The notes below the pieces were generated by a model. The model was given only the letters and a program-made list of their open reading frames with translations. It had not been told where the DNA came from and searched no databases. A program made the translations under genes and the position numbers. A stretch of 64,000 nucleotides of DNA from a bacterium (GTDB lineage Bacteria > Auribacterota > Auribacteria > Auribacterales > Auribacteraceae). This document shows positions 1-7,685 of this stretch, piece after piece. Within the stretch, counting starts at the first letter, position 1. Every line of letters begins with the position of its first letter. The stretch covers positions 186,001 through 250,000 of the forward strand of contig JAHDNF010000003.1 of the NCBI GenBank assembly GCA_018435605.1, in the 5' to 3' direction.

Positions 1-2516
1 AGCCATGTATTATTGTGATCCAATCCTGCTCGCCATCTCCAAGAAAGACTTCTCCATTGATGTCCTGAAAAGATAAATGGAGTGGAATAGATTGCAGGGT
101 TAGGAAGTTGTAACACAACACCTGCAGAAACCCAATCTCTAGTATCGGTTTTGTGTGCTACGGTTCCGATTGCGGTATTAAGTCGTAATGCGTAATAATA
201 AGAGTTGGAAGTTGCTTCGTTGCGTGGTTCCGGTATACTAACAAAGGTATAAAATGATTTTGTTTCACCGGGAAGTATATTTTGTGAAGGCGATTCGGTA
301 ACGTCAATGTCTATAGATCCGGTTTTATCGCGGTCAAGAATTGTTTTAATAGAACATATTTGAGTGATATCTGTTGAGTTTTCGACTGAACATATTATTT
401 TTATTGACGTGCCGGCTACGTAAAAGTCGGATAAGCCCACTGGCAAGCCTGTGTCCGCATAAACTGCGTAAGCGCTGGTAATTTTGGGTGTGTTAGCTGT
501 TAAAGTAATGGTTTGAGATTCACCAGCAATCACTGTTATCCGATCTATAATGCGCAATAATAATCCGTCGAACGGTGAATTATCTGAAATATATATTTCA
601 CAAAGATAGATTCCGTCCGGAATGTTGTTCCATGTAGCCTGACCGGATGAATTTGTGATACGTCGATAAGCATCGCCCATATAATTATAACTATGGTCAT
701 ACAGAAGACAATTTGCGTTTGGCAAGGACGAAGAATTCCAATTGGTGGCAGTAACGGTGATATTGCCTGTAACGTTTCCCGTGAACAATACATTGAACGA
801 TTTGGTATCCGATTGTTGGGGATCGTTGTTATCGGTAACCCTTAAAGTAATTTTTTTTGTAAATGGCGGAATTTCGTCAGCTTCAAAATTAAACTGTATG
901 TAAGGGGTTGTGCCGGACAGATCATAAACGCCGTCGTTATCAATATCCCATTCATAAAATACAATTTCGTATGGTGGTGATTCTATATGAAAGGAAGCCG
1001 ATGCGTCCAGATTGCATGTAGCTTCATAGATTCCTGGCGTGTCGGTAGCGGCAACATTAGCCGATATCACATCGAATATCGCTACAGGGCCGGTTCCAGT
1101 GTGGCTCGTGACGATAAACGCAGGGATAAATGCGCGAGAAGTATTATCTTCCATTGACTTATCTGGACCTGTGGTGTCAAGAACAGTTGATGTTGCCGAA
1201 TCGGTCATAACTGCGTAAACGTAATATGTACCGGGATTAGCCGTACTGGGTATACGAAAAGAAAAGGTATATGTTGCAGTACTATTATTACCGATTAACG
1301 CTTGAGATGTTTGTCCGGCTAAATCGCTGTCGAAAATAGTGTATGGAGTCGAAACCAGTTCAATCGAACCGTCGTCATACGTCCATTGGAATAAATCGTC
1401 ATATACCTTAAGATGCGCCGATATAAGTTTAGGGTCGCCGCCTTCAATCGCTTGAAGTGTAATTGTAACCATATCTCCGGGATAAATATCCGACGGATGA
1501 GAGGAATCGGAACTCACCGACAACAAGCTGATTGAAGATTCTAAAGCGGTTGTTGCAATCGGGTCGCTTTCGACGCCTAACTTCAGGTTGTCGATATATA
1601 TTGTTCCTGAGGCTACGAAATCATTGCGAAAGTAATCGTCGTCAGTATCAACCTGCAAAATGAGTATATTGCATTTTATAACATCGCTGAAATCAGGAAC
1701 CCACCAGTGTGATACATCATTGTAAGCATTGTGAATTAAATCGGTTATGTTGAACACCATTGTTTGCCAGATGCCGTTTGACGGTAAATTATATAGAGGA
1801 GGATTCGGTCTTTTATATACAGCTCCGACGAAGTTTTGAAGCCGCCATGGATAATATGCTGGTATAAAATTAGGGTCACCGGGTTTATATGTTTTGGCCC
1901 ATACTTCTATGGTAAGAACATTTGGGATATCGTTAGATAATCCTGTTGTTTTGATATCAAAACTAACTGTACTGTTTTCTAAATTGATAGGTTGTTCATA
2001 AGGTATTTCCTGAATAAGGCCAACAACGAATGCTGGCGGATTCGAAGAAAATGGTGAATTGAATGAAAATTGTACATATTTATTTCCAGATGCGCTGTTT
2101 ATCATGCCTGAGCCTGAATATTCATTTCCCGCAACTCTATACCTGAAGTCTGGAATTTGCGGCGCAGAATACTCAATCGATCCTTCATCGTATTGATCGA
2201 AATTGTCTGCCATACCATCTTGAATACCGTTTTTATTTACATCAATATATCTATTTCGGTTGGACGGTGTGTTTTGAAATACATAACTCGTTTCTATATT
2301 AGTGGGATTATGATAATCTGACGCTGGGGCGGTTAATTCCATGCGCCCGACATATTCATCGGAAGCATTGCGTATAATGACTGTATTTCCGTCTTTATCA
2401 AAATAGGTGGAATACCCAGTTTTAGGCCAGTTAGTTTCAGCCTGAGAGTAACAGAAATTGCAAAAATTCAGAATAACCATTAACAGAATAAAAATTTTCA
2501 GCATAACTAGTTTCAT
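1..2516 (-). CDS. Large secreted PKD-domain protein, 3' end outside window
   Basis: Reading the minus strand from ATG at 2516 gives an uninterrupted frame of about 838 codons that leaves the window at base 1, so the C-terminus is not visible. A ribosome site AAGGA lies 8 bases before the ATG. Residues 1-24 form a signal peptide (MKLVMLKIFILLMVILNFC, cleaved near YSQA). Around residues 480-565 there is a PKD-like fold: FYEWDIDNDGVYDLSG, then a run ending in KKITLRVTDNNDP. A further Ig-like or carboxypeptidase-regulatory-like unit follows (GNITVTATNW, GQATWNNIPDGIY). The rest looks like repeated beta-sandwich modules of an extracellular protein. It is probably exported and surface-exposed. Any anchor, such as a PEP-CTERM tail, would be in the missing part. 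No catalytic motif was recognised. Confidence 0.85.
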   Translation of the reverse strand, partial: MKLVMLKIFILLMVILNFCNFCYSQAETNWPKTGYSTYFDKDGNTVIIRNASDEYVGRMELTAPASDYHNPTNIETSYVFQNTPSNRNRYIDVNKNGIQDGMADNFDQYDEGSIEYSAPQIPDFRYRVAGNEYSGSGMINSASGNKYVQFSFNSPFSSNPPAFVVGLIQEIPYEQPINLENSTVSFDIKTTGLSNDIPNVLTIEVWAKTYKPGDPNFIPAYYPWRLQNFVGAVYKRPNPPLYNLPSNGIWQTMVFNITDLIHNAYNDVSHWWVPDFSDVIKCNILILQVDTDDDYFRNDFVASGTIYIDNLKLGVESDPIATTALESSISLLSVSSDSSHPSDIYPGDMVTITLQAIEGGDPKLISAHLKVYDDLFQWTYDDGSIELVSTPYTIFDSDLAGQTSQALIGNNSTATYTFSFRIPSTANPGTYYVYAVMTDSATSTVLDTTGPDKSMEDNTSRAFIPAFIVTSHTGTGPVAIFDVISANVAATDTPGIYEATCNLDASASFHIESPPYEIVFYEWDIDNDGVYDLSGTTPYIQFNFEADEIPPFTKKITLRVTDNNDPQQSDTKSFNVLFTGNVTGNITVTATNWNSSSLPNANCLLYDHSYNYMGDAYRRITNSSGQATWNNIPDGIYLCEIYISDNSPFDGLLLRIIDRITVIAGESQTITLTANTPKITSAYAVYADTGLPVGLSDFYVAGTSIKIICSVENSTDITQICSIKTILDRDKTGSIDIDVTESPSQNILPGETKSFYTFVSIPEPRNEATSNSYYYALRLNTAIGTVAHKTDTRDWVSAGVVLQLPNPAIYSTPFIFSGHQWRSLSWRWRAGLDHNNTW

Positions 2517-2562
2517 GATGTATATCCTTATTTAAAAATTTTATTAATTACATTTAATAATT

Positions 2563-2591
2563 ATTATACATTATGTTGCATTGAAACACAA
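2563..2591 (-). promoter_or_regulatory. Sigma-70-type promoter of the PKD-protein gene
   Basis: On the minus strand TTGTGT (2591-2586) is separated by 17 bases from a perfect TATAAT (2568-2563). Transcription would begin near 2556, about 40 bases before the ATG at 2516. Assigned from sequence only. Confidence 0.55.
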
Positions 2592-2721
2592 CTTAATTAC
2601 TCGCTTTAAGATTAGAACGGATTGAGAGAAAATTTTATTACACATGTTATACAAATAAAGACATAAAACGCTTACAAATGTTTCATTGATTTAAGGGAAA
2701 ATCGTATCTTGAAAAAATTTT

Positions 2722-3507
2722 TTAAAAGGGGTATACGTATCTTTTTTCTACCGGTGGTTGCGGAAGTTCTTCCACTATTGCGGAATGGATAGCCGCAACA
2801 CGTCTGCTTTCAAAATGCTGTATATTGAATGTGCCTGTAACGCGGACCCATGCGTCGTTTTTTAACGGCTCAACCATATCGGAAAACACTATTATCCCTA
2901 TAGGCCTTGCGTCAGCGGCACAGCATTGTATGAGAAATCGGAAAACAAGGCATTGATTGGGTTGAAACAAATCGTTTTTCATTACAGCGCCTTCAATGGT
3001 AACTTCTTTTCCCTCATATTCTTGCCAATTGCTCAATATAACGTGGATCGGTGTCGGTTCCTCGGATAGATCAGAAGATGCATCGGCTTTATTGGTTGAA
3101 GTGTCGGTTGAGTTAGAAAGTAAACCGGATACATGTGATTCTACGCCGTAAGAGCGTCTTTTAAAAGCGAATGTGCCGAGGCTCTCGCCATATACCGTAA
3201 ATAAGAAAAAAAGCGGCAGAAGGATGACCATCGCATATATAACGGTATTTTTCAACGAACTATGATGGTCTGAGCATCCGCAACTGCATGAATGACCGGC
3301 AGGTTTGCGTAGCAGTGACGCGACGCAGAAAATAGCCGTTATTACTGAACCGGTTATGAGAAACGGCAGAAGTACCGGTTGAAGAAAAGCCCTATAGCGG
3401 TCTTTATGAACAAGCCATAGCAGTGCGTATGTCCATATAAGAAAAATAATTCCGGGTAATCGGCATGCTATGTATGAATGAAAAGAAGTTTCACGGTGGT
3501 TTTTCAT
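2722..3507 (-). CDS. TIGR03943/DUF1980 family membrane protein (YcgQ-like)
   Basis: This 261-residue protein is the usual partner of the permease encoded just upstream. The N-terminal part has several membrane segments. The C-terminal part (about 155-255) is an OB-fold-like soluble domain with the family signature RFLIQCCAADARPIGI and ends in the typical YVYPF. Its ATG shares the four bases ATGA with the stop of the permease gene, so the two are translationally coupled. Homologues such as Bacillus YcgQ pair with YcgR and are known or predicted to respond to zinc in several bacteria. Its position as last gene of a znu operon fits that. The molecular role is unknown; the two neighbouring cysteines may bind metal. 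Confidence 0.85.
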   Translation of the reverse strand: MKNHRETSFHSYIACRLPGIIFLIWTYALLWLVHKDRYRAFLQPVLLPFLITGSVITAIFCVASLLRKPAGHSCSCGCSDHHSSLKNTVIYAMVILLPLFFLFTVYGESLGTFAFKRRSYGVESHVSGLLSNSTDTSTNKADASSDLSEEPTPIHVILSNWQEYEGKEVTIEGAVMKNDLFQPNQCLVFRFLIQCCAADARPIGIIVFSDMVEPLKNDAWVRVTGTFNIQHFESRRVAAIHSAIVEELPQPPVEKRYVYPF

Positions 3508-4568
3508 AAAAAAATCCCTGCGATAAACATTGTTCCAAGGGTTAGAAGAAATGTCGTCGCGGCCAAAGCAATCACGGCAGTAAGTTTTAACATACGCATG
3601 TACATGAGTATCAATTTGATATCTAACATTGGCCCGAGAACCATAAAAGCAAGTTGCGCAACAAAAGGTACTGGGGTTGAGCGAAATGATGCGGCAATAA
3701 AAGCGTCTGCTTCACTGCATAAATTGAGCGATACGGCTAATATCATCATAATTATTATAGATATCATGGGATGTACCATTATATCTGCAAAAAAACTCTG
3801 GGAAACAATGGTTTGAAGCATGGCGGCAAAAAACGCTCCTATTATCAGAAAGCGGGTTACATCGAAAAATTCATCCGCCGCATGACAGATTGTTTCCGAA
3901 AAACGTCTTGCTATAGAGTTGTGTTTTTGATGTGTATGATTATGATTTTCGTCAGTAGCGAAGTTGTTTATTTCCGGCAACAATGCTTGAGTGCGGGTGA
4001 AAAAAAAATCCATTAAAAATCCGGCTGTTACAGCAATGATATAGCCGCAAAAAAGGCGAATGAGCATAATTTTCCATGATAATGAATACGCAAAAAAAGT
4101 CGATGCCGCAACAACAGGATTAAAAATAGGGCCTGCCAGTAAATACGCAACCGCACCGCCGAGAGGAACTCCTTTGCGAAGCAACCTGCGTACTATAGGG
4201 ACAATGGCGCATTCGCACACCGGAAACATTATTCCGAGTCCCGCGCCGATACATATATTAAGCCATGTACGTTGCGGCAAGAATTTTGTTATAGTTTGTT
4301 TCGGTATGAAAACTTCTATGGCTCCTGATATAAGCGTGCCGATTAACATGAACGGCAGTGCCTCCAGTACTATAGCGACGAATAGTATTCCTAATGTAAT
4401 GATTTGCTCGGACTTGCTGAATATTGCTAAGACTGTCAATGCGCCTATTACGAAAGAGATCTGCAGGAAATCACCGGCAGTGAATGACCGGCGTTTTGAC
4501 GCTGATATGGTATTTGCGGCTGTTTGGATTGCGGTATCGGATATTTTACAGTCCGTTGTTTTGCGCAT
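3504..4568 (-). CDS. Permease of the COG0701/DUF318 (ArsP-like, YcgR-like) family
   Basis: A 354-residue integral membrane protein with 8-10 predicted helices in two halves separated by a His-containing loop (about residues 203-212, DENHNHTHQKHN). The family pattern is visible as ALPFMLIGTLISGAIEVF and FPVCECAIVPIVRRLLRKGVPLGGAVAYLLAGPIFNP broken over the loop, with the characteristic PVCECA near residue 115. The ATG at 4568 lies inside the end of znuB, overlapping it by 23 bases, which supports co-translation. Members include arsenic exporters and YcgR-type proteins. Here the zinc operon and the TIGR03943 partner point to metal handling rather than arsenic. The His-rich loop also suggests zinc. 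Direction of transport is not known. Confidence 0.85.
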   Translation of the reverse strand: MRKTTDCKISDTAIQTAANTISASKRRSFTAGDFLQISFVIGALTVLAIFSKSEQIITLGILFVAIVLEALPFMLIGTLISGAIEVFIPKQTITKFLPQRTWLNICIGAGLGIMFPVCECAIVPIVRRLLRKGVPLGGAVAYLLAGPIFNPVVAASTFFAYSLSWKIMLIRLFCGYIIAVTAGFLMDFFFTRTQALLPEINNFATDENHNHTHQKHNSIARRFSETICHAADEFFDVTRFLIIGAFFAAMLQTIVSQSFFADIMVHPMISIIIMMILAVSLNLCSEADAFIAASFRSTPVPFVAQLAFMVLGPMLDIKLILMYMRMLKLTAVIALAATTFLLTLGTMFIAGIFL

Positions 4569-5454
4569 TTGTTTTTTTATCCGCTGGATTTTTTGATTCC
4601 ATTGTGGAACGTATATATGAGATTATTCTGCTTGCCAGCACGATACATAAATATACCGCGGCGGCAAGTATAATGATTGTCGGGCCGGTAGGCAGGTCTT
4701 TCGAATAGCTTATACCTAGTCCTAAAGTGATGAAAATCATACAAACGGCTATAGCTGTTATCATCATCTGCCACAAATGTCTCGAGAAAAAACCTGCTAT
4801 TGCCACAGGCAGTGTAAGAAGGGCAATAACCATTATGATCCCTACTAGCCGAACAAGTAAGAAGACAGTGAGCGCAGTCATACATAGAAGCAGAATATAA
4901 TAGAATTCGACACGTACATTTCTAGTCTTCGCGAATTCTTCATCGAAACAGACGGCGAGAAATTTGTTATAGAAGAACAATCCCAGAAAAACTATTACCA
5001 CGTCAAGCATAGCGATAAGCCATACATCGTTTTTAGTTATGAGTAATATGTTGCCGAACAAATAGTTCATTGGGTCAAGGTAGCCCGGTGTACGCGCGAT
5101 GAATAATAATCCTATAGCCATTCCGGTAGACCATATTGCTCCGATTACCGTGTCTTCACGCTGTTTGGCTTTGATAGCCACAATACCGATGATCAGAGCG
5201 GCCATCAGTGCCGAGCAAAATGCTCCGAGCAGTGGAGTACACCATCTATACCCCATTGCATGTTGCAGATACAAAGCAACGCCGATTCCGCCTAATACGC
5301 AGTGTGATATTGCGCCTGCAATATAGCTTATTCTTCTAACAACAACATATGTCCCCATAATGCCGAACGAAACGCTGGCCAGCAATCCGGCTATCAGTGC
5401 GTATCGTAAAAACAGCATATCCGGATTTTTAAGTGCAGTTATGAATTCACTCAT
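4546..5454 (-). CDS. znuB: Zinc ABC transporter permease ZnuB
   Basis: The membrane subunit of an ABC-3 family metal importer, about 302 residues with 8-9 helices. Typical features are YVVVRRISYIAGAISHCVLGG near the N-terminus (the loop that contacts the ATPase) and LLTLPVAIAGFF later. The frame is open further upstream, but that extension would run deep into znuC. The ATG at 5454 shares the eight bases ATGAGTGA with the znuC stop, the standard arrangement for coupled translation, so this start is preferred. With ZnuA and ZnuC it should import zinc from the periplasm. Manganese or iron cannot be excluded from the permease alone. Confidence 0.93.
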   Translation of the reverse strand: MSEFITALKNPDMLFLRYALIAGLLASVSFGIMGTYVVVRRISYIAGAISHCVLGGIGVALYLQHAMGYRWCTPLLGAFCSALMAALIIGIVAIKAKQREDTVIGAIWSTGMAIGLLFIARTPGYLDPMNYLFGNILLITKNDVWLIAMLDVVIVFLGLFFYNKFLAVCFDEEFAKTRNVRVEFYYILLLCMTALTVFLLVRLVGIIMVIALLTLPVAIAGFFSRHLWQMMITAIAVCMIFITLGLGISYSKDLPTGPTIIILAAAVYLCIVLASRIISYIRSTMESKNPADKKTNAQNNGL

Positions 5455-6205
5455 TCTTCTTATCTCCCGGTATGCAGTAAGGTGTATGTCGCACCATACG
5501 GATATGGCTTCCGTAAATACCGGCAAGGCCGGTGTCAGAGATATCTTCGGTAGTGTGTTCGCGTACGTTATGATTTACACACAATACACGTTGGAATATG
5601 GTGGAAACAATACTGATATCATGCGATACCATGAGTATGCTCATACGAGCGCTGAGGCGCTGGAGCGTATCATAGAGCTTTGCCGCGATGATAGCGTCGA
5701 TATTAGCAGTCGGTTCGTCAAGCAGTAATATATCAGGTTTACAGCTTAACGAACGGGCAATAAGCACACGCTGGCGCTGACCTCCGGATAAGGATGAGAA
5801 AAGGCGGTGTTCCAGATCGATCACCCCCATTTCGTTAAGTGACTCTCGAGCGGCTTGTTTGTCTTGGGATGTATACGGCCCGCCCCATTTTGCTCCCAAT
5901 CGTCCCATCAAGACTGTTTCTCTGACAGTTATAGGGAAAAGGGGGTCAAAATAAATGTACTGAGGGGTATATCCGATTCGGCAGGAAACCTGATCAGGGG
6001 ATTGCCCGAATACGGTTACCGTGCCTCCGGTCGGTTGTAGCAGTCCGTTTATAATCTTTAACAATGTTGTTTTACCTCCGCCGTTCGGACCGATGATGCA
6101 TACCGATTCACCGCTATTAATTGATAACGAAACGTTATCCAGAATCCGGTTGGAACCGTATGAAAAAGTTACGTTTTTGAATTGAATTACAGGATTGGAT
6201 GACAT
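5447..6205 (-). CDS. znuC: Zinc ABC transporter ATP-binding protein ZnuC
   Basis: A 252-residue ABC ATPase. Visible motifs are Walker A GPNGGGKTTLLK near residue 40, the ABC signature LSGGQRQRV near 140, Walker B ILLLDEPTANID near 160, and the H-loop VSHD near 193. It would energise the ZnuB channel on the cytoplasmic face. Length and motif spacing match the metal-importing ABC-3 class. The gene is followed directly by znuB with an eight-base overlap. A 68-base gap separates it from znuA and holds a possible second promoter. Confidence 0.94.
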   Translation of the reverse strand: MSSNPVIQFKNVTFSYGSNRILDNVSLSINSGESVCIIGPNGGGKTTLLKIINGLLQPTGGTVTVFGQSPDQVSCRIGYTPQYIYFDPLFPITVRETVLMGRLGAKWGGPYTSQDKQAARESLNEMGVIDLEHRLFSSLSGGQRQRVLIARSLSCKPDILLLDEPTANIDAIIAAKLYDTLQRLSARMSILMVSHDISIVSTIFQRVLCVNHNVREHTTEDISDTGLAGIYGSHIRMVRHTPYCIPGDKKNE

Positions 6206-6239
6206 AAGTACCTGAATGTTGAAAAATTTATTTTAGCGC

Positions 6240-6269
6240 ATTATACCGGTAATCCGTTGTTTAGCGCAA
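6240..6269 (-). promoter_or_regulatory. Possible internal promoter before znuC with operator-like core
   Basis: In the znuA-znuC gap the minus strand reads TTGCGC (6269-6264), 18 bases, then a perfect TATAAT (6245-6240). The spacer ends in TTACCGG, so the region holds the palindrome TACCGGTA and the pieces ATTACC and GGTAT, which also occur in the proposed operator at 7508-7528. The octamer GCGCTAAA occurs twice in this gap. It could allow separate, zinc-responsive expression of znuCB. Confidence 0.4.
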
Positions 6270-6273
6270 CTTT

Positions 6274-7182
6274 TCATTGTTTGAACGATTTCTCAATGCT
6301 GTCTGCAATGTGCATAAGGTTGTCTATCAGGTTTTTCTCCAGAGGGTTTAGGACTACCACAGAACCGTTTATAGCTGACGCGATAGACTGTGCGTTGCGT
6401 TTGTCGAATTGAGGTTGTACAAAAATAACTTTTACATTTTCTGTTTTGGCCTGTTGTATAAGATGAGCAAGTTGTTTAGGAGTGGGCGATTTTCCGCCGG
6501 TTTCTATTGCGAATTGTTCTATACCGTATGTATCCGTAAAATAGCCGAATGCCGGATGATACACAAAAAAACGGCTATCTTTGAAAGGTTTCAACACTTC
6601 TATAAGACGGGAATGAACTTCTGTAACCCGTTTTATAAAATTCTCGCAATTATTACTATAGGCCTGTTCGTTTGCTGGATCTATCTGAATAAATGCGTCT
6701 CGAATATTGTTTGCCATGATTACTATATTCGGCGGAGACAGCCAGATATGCGGATCAAGATTGTGTGTTTCTTCATTGTTTTCATCAGAATGATTGTGTT
6801 CGCTACACTCATGGTGATCACCTTTGTGATTCTCCATATGCCGTTTCACAATGCCATGCGAACAATCGACGATTCGGAGATTTTGAAAATTTTGTTGAAA
6901 ATTTTTCAGAATATGCTCCTCAAACTGAAGTCCTATTTTAAAATAGAGTTGTGCTTGAGATAACATCTGCAGTTGTTTAGGTGTAGGTTCAAAGGTATGG
7001 GGATTTTGGTTTTTAGGCATAAGAACATGTATTTTTATGTGTTCTCCAGCTACTTGTTCAGCTATATATCCGACAGGGTCTATAGAAACATACGCATGTA
7101 TGTTGGAAGCGTCGGCAGATTGAGCGTTGACATGTGTTTTCAGCATAGTTAAAATTAATAAAGCTATGACATGTGTTTTCAT
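6274..7182 (-). CDS. znuA: Periplasmic zinc-binding protein ZnuA
   Basis: A 302-residue solute-binding protein of the ABC metal-import family (SBP_bac_9). A signal peptide occupies the first 20 or so residues. Metal ligands of the family are seen in NPHTFEPTP, in LDPHIW, in HPAFGYF and in the late VQPQFDKRNA. A His/Glu-rich loop sits between the first two (HMENHKGDHHECSEHNH), the hallmark of the zinc-specific ZnuA branch. The ATG at 7182 has AAGGA seven bases upstream; an in-frame start 45 bases earlier would overlap the regulator gene and delay the signal peptide, so 7182 is preferred. It should capture zinc in the periplasm and deliver it to ZnuB. Confidence 0.94.
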   Translation of the reverse strand: MKTHVIALLILTMLKTHVNAQSADASNIHAYVSIDPVGYIAEQVAGEHIKIHVLMPKNQNPHTFEPTPKQLQMLSQAQLYFKIGLQFEEHILKNFQQNFQNLRIVDCSHGIVKRHMENHKGDHHECSEHNHSDENNEETHNLDPHIWLSPPNIVIMANNIRDAFIQIDPANEQAYSNNCENFIKRVTEVHSRLIEVLKPFKDSRFFVYHPAFGYFTDTYGIEQFAIETGGKSPTPKQLAHLIQQAKTENVKVIFVQPQFDKRNAQSIASAINGSVVVLNPLEKNLIDNLMHIADSIEKSFKQ

Positions 7183-7198
7183 AGGTGATTCCTTCAAT

Positions 7199-7483
7199 CT
7201 AATGCGCCGCTTCTGTATGTTCAGCATTAAAAGAACATATTATATACGGCGCGTTGCATTCGTGACATTGTTGTACTTTGTGATTCAGCTCGAATTTATT
7301 CCAGTGTGATTTCTGGGAAGGGGTCAATATCCCTTTACCCTGACATAGAGGACATATATGTTCGAGCGCTGAGAGTATTGCTGTCCTGATGAATTCGGAA
7401 CGGTTTGGAACAAGGCTCAATGCCTTTTGCAATGAATCGTCCGCTTTGAAGCTGATTATACTTTCTTTTTTATTGGTGTTCAT
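7199..7483 (-). CDS. Ribbon-helix-helix regulator with a C-terminal zinc-ribbon-like domain, probable zinc regulator
   Basis: This 94-residue protein is the first gene of the znu operon, ending 16 bases before znuA. Residues 5-42 (ESIISFKADDSLQKAL, then NRSEFIRTAIL) fit a ribbon-helix-helix DNA-binding domain of the CopG/NikR fold. Residues 43-80 carry two CxxC pairs (CPLC and CHEC) plus several histidines, which is a likely metal-binding ribbon. Such a protein would bind DNA as a dimer and sense zinc through the ribbon. It has no similarity to Fur/Zur. A near-perfect palindrome in the promoter (7508-7528) is the likely operator. Regulation of the downstream znu genes is inferred from position and domain content; a structural or other metal specificity is possible. 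Confidence 0.75.
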   Translation of the reverse strand: MNTNKKESIISFKADDSLQKALSLVPNRSEFIRTAILSALEHICPLCQGKGILTPSQKSHWNKFELNHKVQQCHECNAPYIICSFNAEHTEAAH

Positions 7484-7507
7484 GCACAGTATCCTTTCCG
7501 AGAAGAA

Positions 7508-7528
7508 AGGTAATACAAAGTAATACCT
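7508..7528. promoter_or_regulatory. Candidate operator of the znu operon (21-bp palindrome)
   Basis: The plus strand reads AGGTAATAC, AAA, GTAATACCT. Sixteen of 21 positions are symmetric (AGGTAnTAC and GTAnTACCT arms). It also contains the direct repeat GTAATAC on a 10-base period, about one helical turn, a pattern suited to ribbon-helix-helix dimers. It lies between the -35 element and the start codon of the regulator gene, so binding would block RNA polymerase. Confidence 0.6.
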
Positions 7529-7535
7529 ATGTCAA
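7513..7535 (-). promoter_or_regulatory. Promoter of the znu operon
   Basis: A perfect -35 box TTGACA lies at 7535-7530 on the minus strand, one base from the palindrome. The -10 is less certain: TACCTT with 17-base spacing or TATTAC with 14. A GGAAAGGA ribosome site precedes the ATG at 7483. Confidence 0.5.
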
Positions 7536-7584
7536 TGTTTATTTATCAGCAAAAGAGTAGTGCCGGAATAAAAAATTTATACGC

Positions 7585-7613
7585 TTGTAATAATTATGGT
7601 GAATATGTATAAA
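7585..7613 (+). promoter_or_regulatory. Possible promoter for the NDH-2/DoxX genes
   Basis: TTGTAA (7585-7590), 17 bases, TATAAA (7608-7613). The start codon of the oxidoreductase follows about 70 bases downstream at 7686. It is divergent to the znu promoter. Confidence 0.4.
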
Positions 7614-7685
7614 TAAGAAAAATGCATACGGGTGAAAAATTTTTTGGAATGAAAGTTTAAATTTGACATCAAATTAGGTGAAATT

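Noticed and set aside
545-793. Minus-strand ORF inside the left-edge gene
   Set aside because: It is out of frame within the long PKD-protein coding region.
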